A stretch of DNA of 18,484 nucleotides, from contig JACMQP010000672.1 in the NCBI GenBank assembly GCA_014376915.1, forward strand, positions 1 to 18,484, written 5' to 3'. Source of the DNA: Ramlibacter sp. Its GTDB lineage: Bacteria; Pseudomonadota; Gammaproteobacteria; Burkholderiales; Burkholderiaceae. Shown in pieces: positions 15,221 to 18,484 of the stretch. The notes beneath the pieces were generated by a model that was given only the letters and a program-made list of their open reading frames with translations, was not told where the DNA came from and searched no databases. Position 1 is the first letter of the stretch, and every line of letters starts with the position of its first letter. The position numbers and the translations under genes were made by a program.

Positions 15221-16043
15221 GACTTTCCTCGACCGCCTGCGCAGCGCCGGAAGCCGCAACGGCTCCATGCTGTGCGTCGGGCTGGACCCGGAACCGGCGC
15301 GCTTTCCCGCCGCGCTCCAGGGCGACGCCAGCCGCATCTACGACTTCTGCGCCCGCATCGTCGACGCCACCGCCGACCTGGTGGTCGCATTCAAGCCGCA
15401 GATCGCCTACTTCGCGGCGCACCGGGCCGAAGACCAGCTCGAGCGCCTGATGGAACACATGAGGAGCAACGCGCCTCACGTGCCCGTCATCCTCGATGCC
15501 AAGCGCGGCGACATCGGCTCGACCGCGGAGCAGTACGCGCGCGAGGCCTTCGAGCGCTACGGCGCCGATGCGGTCACGCTCTCGCCCTTCATGGGCTTCG
15601 ATTCGGTGCAGCCGTACCTGAAGGACCCCGACAAGGGCGCCTTCCTGCTGTGCCGCACGTCGAACCCGGGCGGCGACGACCTGCAGAACCAGCGGCTCGC
15701 GTCGGTCGAAGGCCAGCCACTGCTGTACGAGCATGTCGCGCGGCTGGCGCAAGGTCCGTGGAACCTCAACGGCCAGCTCGGGCTGGTGGTGGGCGCAACG
15801 TATCCGGCCGAGATCGAGCGGGTGCGCCAGGTGGCGCCGACGCTGCCGCTGCTGATTCCCGGCATCGGCGCGCAGGGCGGCGATCCCGTCGCCACCGTGA
15901 AGGCGGGCTGGCGGCCGGACGCGCCGATCGTGGTCAACTCGTCGCGCGCCATCCTGTATGCGTCCGGGGGCGAGGACTTCGCCGATGCGGCGCGACGCGA
16001 AGCCCGGCGCACACGCGACCTGCTCGAAGCTGCCAAGCCCTGA
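15219..16043 (+). CDS. pyrF: Orotidine 5'-phosphate decarboxylase, type 2
   Basis: The enzyme converts OMP to UMP and CO2, the last step of de novo UMP synthesis, in the cytosol. The 274-residue length fits the type-2 subfamily. [12 protein letters not shown] (about 19-30) and [11 protein letters not shown] (about 56-65) are the substrate-binding strands. [14 protein letters not shown] (93-106) is the catalytic motif, with Asp93, Lys95 and Asp98. [24 protein letters not shown] and [10 protein letters not shown] are the later barrel strands and the phosphate-binding loop. The start at 15219 gives the expected [11 protein letters not shown]-terminus; no ribosome site precedes it and a -10-like TACAAT ends 7 nt upstream. 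It stands alone, convergent with the GGDEF-like gene (9 bp between stops). Confidence 0.96.
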   Translation: MTFLDRLRSAGSRNGSMLCVGLDPEPARFPAALQGDASRIYDFCARIVDATADLVVAFKPQIAYFAAHRAEDQLERLMEHMRSNAPHVPVILDAKRGDIGSTAEQYAREAFERYGADAVTLSPFMGFDSVQPYLKDPDKGAFLLCRTSNPGGDDLQNQRLASVEGQPLLYEHVARLAQGPWNLNGQLGLVVGATYPAEIERVRQVAPTLPLLIPGIGAQGGDPVATVKAGWRPDAPIVVNSSRAILYASGGEDFADAARREARRTRDLLEAAKP

Positions 16044-16056
16044 GCGGCAGGCTCAG
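16040..16056. terminator. Stem-loop straddling both stop codons of pyrF and the GGDEF-like gene
   Basis: CTGAGC and GCTCAG pair perfectly around the 5-nt loop GGCAG. The stem contains the pyrF TGA (16041-16043) and the opposite gene's stop (TCA on plus, 16053-16055). A second, overlapping stem GCTCA/TGAGC can form at 16051-16065. No T-run follows on either strand, so it is only a weak bidirectional terminator candidate. Confidence 0.3.
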
Positions 16057-16829
16057 CGCTTGAGCGGCATCGGGATGGTGGCGGCGGGCACGAAGGCCGG
16101 CCGGCGCGCTCGGCTGGGCGTGCGCTCACCGCCGGTGCGCAGCTCCAACGGCCGGGTGTGCGATTCACGCTCCAGCTGCAGATAGCGCTGGCGGCGCTGT
16201 TCACGCTTCTGCGCTTCCGAGATGGCGCAGCGCAGGTCGAGGTAGACCTGCGACAGCGCGCTCGAATCGGCGCGCAGCGTGTGGATCTTGAACTCCGGCA
16301 CCAGCACGATCTCGTGATCGTCGGCGTCCAGCTCGATGCAGCACGGGCTGCCCATGGTGGTCTGGATTGCCAGCTGGGCCCGGTCGCGGCCGAAGCCAGG
16401 CATCAGCACGGTGAAGACCGTCGCATCAGTACGCAGTACCAGGCCCTTGCTGGTCGCCACGCCCTGCAGCCGGAGCACCACCTGGGCCACGACGTCCCGG
16501 GCAATCTTGGGGCCGAACACGGTTTCCAGCTCCGGCAGGTCGTTCAGGTCGAACACTGCGATGCTGAGCGGCAGCTTGTCGCGGCGCGCCCACGCCACCA
16601 TCGTTTCGCCGGCGGCCAGCATGGCGGCCATGTTGTGGGACCAGCCCGGGCGCGACGGCGTCGCCACCGCGGCAACGGCGCGGGCAGTCGTGCCGTCGTG
16701 CTTTCGGGTGCTGGAGCCGGCAAACCCCAGGCGGGCGGCCAGGGATTGCAGGAGCTTGTGGCGCCTGGGCGCCGAAGCGGCCGCAAGGCTGCTGGGGAGC
16801 TGCAGACGCGAATCGAAGACACTGCTCAT
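16053..16829 (-). CDS. Degenerate GGDEF-domain protein, probably not a diguanylate cyclase (258 aa)
   Basis: Residues ~85-185 show the GGDEF fold: LPLSIAVFDLNDLPELETVFGPKIARDVVAQVVLRL is the first strand and helix, with Asp94 at the first metal position, and VLRTDATVFTVLMPG (131-145) occupies the active-site hairpin. The signature R-x-GGDEF reads R133-TDATVF, so the catalytic glycines and acids are gone. An enzymatic role is unlikely; nucleotide binding or a scaffold role is possible. The N-terminal 65 residues are unassigned and basic. The C-terminus is a charged helix (about 198-222, EAQKREQRRQRYLQLERE) followed by a Pro/Arg tail. No membrane segment is seen. The start at 16829 has only a weak GAAAG upstream. 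It is divergent from the response regulator gene, across a dyad-rich spacer. Confidence 0.72.
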   Translation of the reverse strand: MSSVFDSRLQLPSSLAAASAPRRHKLLQSLAARLGFAGSSTRKHDGTTARAVAAVATPSRPGWSHNMAAMLAAGETMVAWARRDKLPLSIAVFDLNDLPELETVFGPKIARDVVAQVVLRLQGVATSKGLVLRTDATVFTVLMPGFGRDRAQLAIQTTMGSPCCIELDADDHEIVLVPEFKIHTLRADSSALSQVYLDLRCAISEAQKREQRRQRYLQLERESHTRPLELRTGGERTPSRARRPAFVPAATIPMPLKR

Positions 16830-16980
16830 GGACTGCTTTCGTCGTGCCGGTCAACAACAACCGGGCATGGGATGAATCAGACCACCGCCTTACATTTGGT
16901 AGTTAGGCGAAGCACTCCGTAACGGTAAGCATCCGGCTTACGCGTCTCACGAACACATTGGTGGCAGTGCGCCCCACACC

Positions 16981-16996
16981 CATGACCGCGGTCATG
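16981..16996. promoter_or_regulatory. Perfect 16-bp palindrome, candidate operator
   Basis: CATGACCGCGGTCATG is an uninterrupted perfect dyad in the spacer between the GGDEF-like gene (start 16829) and the response regulator gene (ATG 17072). Its right edge is 75 bp upstream of the response regulator start. Such symmetry suits a dimeric regulator; the protein is not known. Confidence 0.5.
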
Positions 16997-17058
16997 CGAA
17001 GCAGGAATAAGTCGCATCGCGCACGTCTCGGTGCGGCCTTGTGTTTGGTCTCGCGCGG

Positions 17059-17064
17059 TATAAC
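17059..17064 (+). promoter_or_regulatory. Candidate -10 box of the response regulator gene
   Basis: TATAAC ends 7 nt before the ATG at 17072, the same spacing as at pyrF, and again no Shine-Dalgarno sequence intervenes. A TTGTGT at 17039-17044 leaves only a 14-bp spacer. A leaderless start is possible, at low certainty. Confidence 0.32.
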
Positions 17065-17071
17065 GAACGCA

Positions 17072-17719
17072 ATGAATCAAGTCGCTGCCAGAGAGGCAAT
17101 CCGCGTGGTGCTAGCCGACGACCACGAACTGGTCCGCTCGGCAATCGTGGCGCTGTTGTCGTTCGTCGAGGGTGTCGAGGTGATCGCCGAGGCCTGCAAC
17201 GGCGACGAACTCGTTTCGGTGGTCGAACACCTGCAGCCGGATCTGGTGATGACCGACATCACCATGCCGGGCATGGACGGTCTGGCCGCCGTCGCCCACA
17301 TTCACCGGCGCTGGCCGCAGGTGCGGCTGGTGGTGCTGTCGATGCACGACACCGTCGATTTCGTCAAACGCGCCGTCGCCAGTGGCGCCTGCGGCTACCT
17401 GATGAAGAACGCGCCCTCGTCCGAATTGCACCAGGCGATCCGTAGCGTGATGGCGTCGGGCAGCTACTTCAGCCCCTCAATCGCGCAGCAGCTGCTCAGG
17501 CCCTCCGAGCCCACCGTCGCCGATCAGCTGACGCAGCGCCAGATCGAGGTCCTCAGCCGCATCGCGCGGGGCCGGTCGTCCAAGGAGATCGCCTTCGAGC
17601 TGGGGCTCTCATCCAAGACGGTGGACGTGCACCGGGCCCGCATCATGCAGCGGCTGGAACTGAGGGACGTCGCCAGTATGACCCGCTACGCCGTGCGCAA
17701 CGGCCTGGTCAAGGCCTGA
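17072..17719 (+). CDS. NarL/FixJ-type response regulator (215 aa)
   Basis: The receiver domain (about 10-128) has the acidic pair Asp16-Asp17 (LADDHELVR), phospho-acceptor Asp62 (VMTDITMPGMDG), the switch residue Ser90 (VVLSMHD) and Lys112 (GYLMKNA). A LuxR/GerE helix-turn-helix spans 153-210 (LTQRQIEVLSRIARGRSSKEIAFELGLSSKTVDVHRARIMQRLEL). It should bind DNA after phosphorylation by a histidine kinase, but none is encoded nearby, so it is an orphan within this window. The start at 17072 (MNQVAAREAIRVVLADDH) gives the standard receiver N-terminus; upstream in-frame starts to 16958 would add non-homologous residues and cover the palindrome. The stop overlaps the convergent transporter gene by 11 nt. 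Confidence 0.92.
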   Translation: MNQVAAREAIRVVLADDHELVRSAIVALLSFVEGVEVIAEACNGDELVSVVEHLQPDLVMTDITMPGMDGLAAVAHIHRRWPQVRLVVLSMHDTVDFVKRAVASGACGYLMKNAPSSELHQAIRSVMASGSYFSPSIAQQLLRPSEPTVADQLTQRQIEVLSRIARGRSSKEIAFELGLSSKTVDVHRARIMQRLELRDVASMTRYAVRNGLVKA

Positions 17720-18484
17720 CGCGCGCCTGCCGGGCCAGCAAGCGCGGGCCCAGCAGCACGCAGGCCAGTGCCGCCACCACCAGCACGATGCCGGCCCACT
17801 GCCAGGGCGTCACGGCTTCGCCCAGCACCAGCATTCCGGCCGCCAGGCCAACCACCGGCACGCCCAGGCTGAAGGGAGCCACCCGGTTCGCCGGATGGCG
17901 CTTGAGCAGGCCGGTCCACATGCCGTAGGCGGCGACGGTGGCGATCCAGCCGAGAAAGACGATGGCGGCCCAGCCGCTCCACGCCGCTTCGGTCCAGCGC
18001 CAGCGGCTGGCGACCGGATCCAGCCAAACGGACAGCAGCACGAACGGCACGATCGGCACCAGGCTCGACCAGACCACGAACGCCAGCGGATCGAAGCCGG
18101 CGCTGGCTTGTTGCGCCTTGCGCGCCACGACGTTCGACGCCGCCCACATGGCGGCGGAGCACAGATTCAGAACGAAGCCCAGCGCCGTGGTGGCGCTCGC
18201 TGCACCTGGCGCGAGGTAGTTCAGCGCGAAGCAGGCCAGCCCCAGCGCAGCCAGCAGCATGCCGGCCTGCAGCGGCCGGCTGGCCCGCTCGTGCAGCAGT
18301 ACGAAGCCGAGCAGCGCGGTGAAAAACACCTGGGTCTGCATCAGCACCGACGCCAGCGAGGCCGTCATGCCGACCGTCAGCGCCCAGAACAGGAAGCCGA
18401 ACTGGCCGACGCCCTGGAACAGGCCGTACAGCAGCACCCACTTCCAGTGCAGCCGCGGCGGCCGCACCAGCAGCACCAGCGGCA
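17709..18484 (-). CDS. eamA: EamA-family transporter, cysteine/O-acetylserine exporter-like (5' end outside window)
   Basis: At least 258 residues of a drug/metabolite transporter are present; the N-terminus lies beyond the right edge. WVLLYGLFQGVGQFGFLFWALTVGMTASLASVLMQTQVFFTALLGFVLLHER is the end of the first EamA repeat. The second repeat runs from TTALGFVLNLCSAAMWAASNVVARK to RVAPFSLGVPVVGLAAGMLVLGEAVTPWQWAGIVLVVAAL. About eight hydrophobic helices are visible. From memory the layout and blocks such as GQFGFLF, GM.A.LASV..Q.Q.FFT and RVAPFSL.VPVVGLA follow E. coli EamA, an inner-membrane exporter of cysteine and O-acetylserine; the substrate here is inferred and related exporters are possible. 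Its 3' end overlaps the response regulator gene by 11 nt, tail to tail. Confidence 0.82.
   Translation of the reverse strand, partial: PLVLLVRPPRLHWKWVLLYGLFQGVGQFGFLFWALTVGMTASLASVLMQTQVFFTALLGFVLLHERASRPLQAGMLLAALGLACFALNYLAPGAASATTALGFVLNLCSAAMWAASNVVARKAQQASAGFDPLAFVVWSSLVPIVPFVLLSVWLDPVASRWRWTEAAWSGWAAIVFLGWIATVAAYGMWTGLLKRHPANRVAPFSLGVPVVGLAAGMLVLGEAVTPWQWAGIVLVVAALACVLLGPRLLARQARVRP

Overview
The window looks like chromosome of a high-GC betaproteobacterium, most likely Burkholderiales (Comamonadaceae/Rubrivivax-like). This rests on the type-2 PyrF, the poly-Gly lipoproteins with MKF(R)-type leaders, the degenerate GGDEF protein and the codon style. It is an inference from family resemblance; no search was run. 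There is no rRNA, tRNA, CRISPR array or recognisable insertion sequence.

Left part (1-7850). A decayed M48 metallopeptidase remnant is followed by a convergent, unrecognised 563-residue lipoprotein gene on the minus strand. Divergent from it lies the most striking gene of the window (2273-7027). It encodes one 1584-residue polypeptide that appears to join a DyP-type heme peroxidase, a cytochrome P450-like heme-thiolate domain and a C-terminal SGNH/GDSL hydrolase. Key residues of all three are readable: GxxDG plus His/Arg, a Cys-Pro-Gly ligand loop, and GDS/GGND/DxxH. A glutathione-S-transferase-fold gene follows 25 bp downstream and is probably co-transcribed. The pair suggests an undescribed oxidative pathway, perhaps oxylipin-like: hydrolase, peroxidase, P450-type rearrangement, then GST.

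Middle part (7860-12363, all minus strand). In transcription order there is a PAS + LuxR-HTH regulator, a CRP/FNR-family regulator and a 1020-residue class III nucleotide cyclase-AAA ATPase-TPR protein. The CRP-like protein keeps cAMP-type ligand residues and a CRP-like recognition helix, so the cluster may be a local cyclic-nucleotide signalling unit.

Envelope cluster (12461-14379, minus strand). A small lipoprotein with a PT/PA-repeat tail, a secreted protein built from two copies of an ~83-residue unit, and a small membrane-anchored Pro/Ala-rich protein form a tight operon; the last two overlap by 10 nt. The upstream region of this lipoprotein shares a 45-bp element with that of the 563-residue lipoprotein, ending exactly the same distance from each start codon. 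This suggests common control or common descent.

Right part (14531-18484). A broken EamA-type transporter fragment precedes pyrF (+). A degenerate GGDEF protein is convergent with pyrF. A dyad-rich divergent intergenic region separates it from a NarL/FixJ-type response regulator (+). The response regulator overlaps by 11 nt the end of a convergent EamA-family (cysteine/O-acetylserine exporter-like) transporter, which runs off the right edge.
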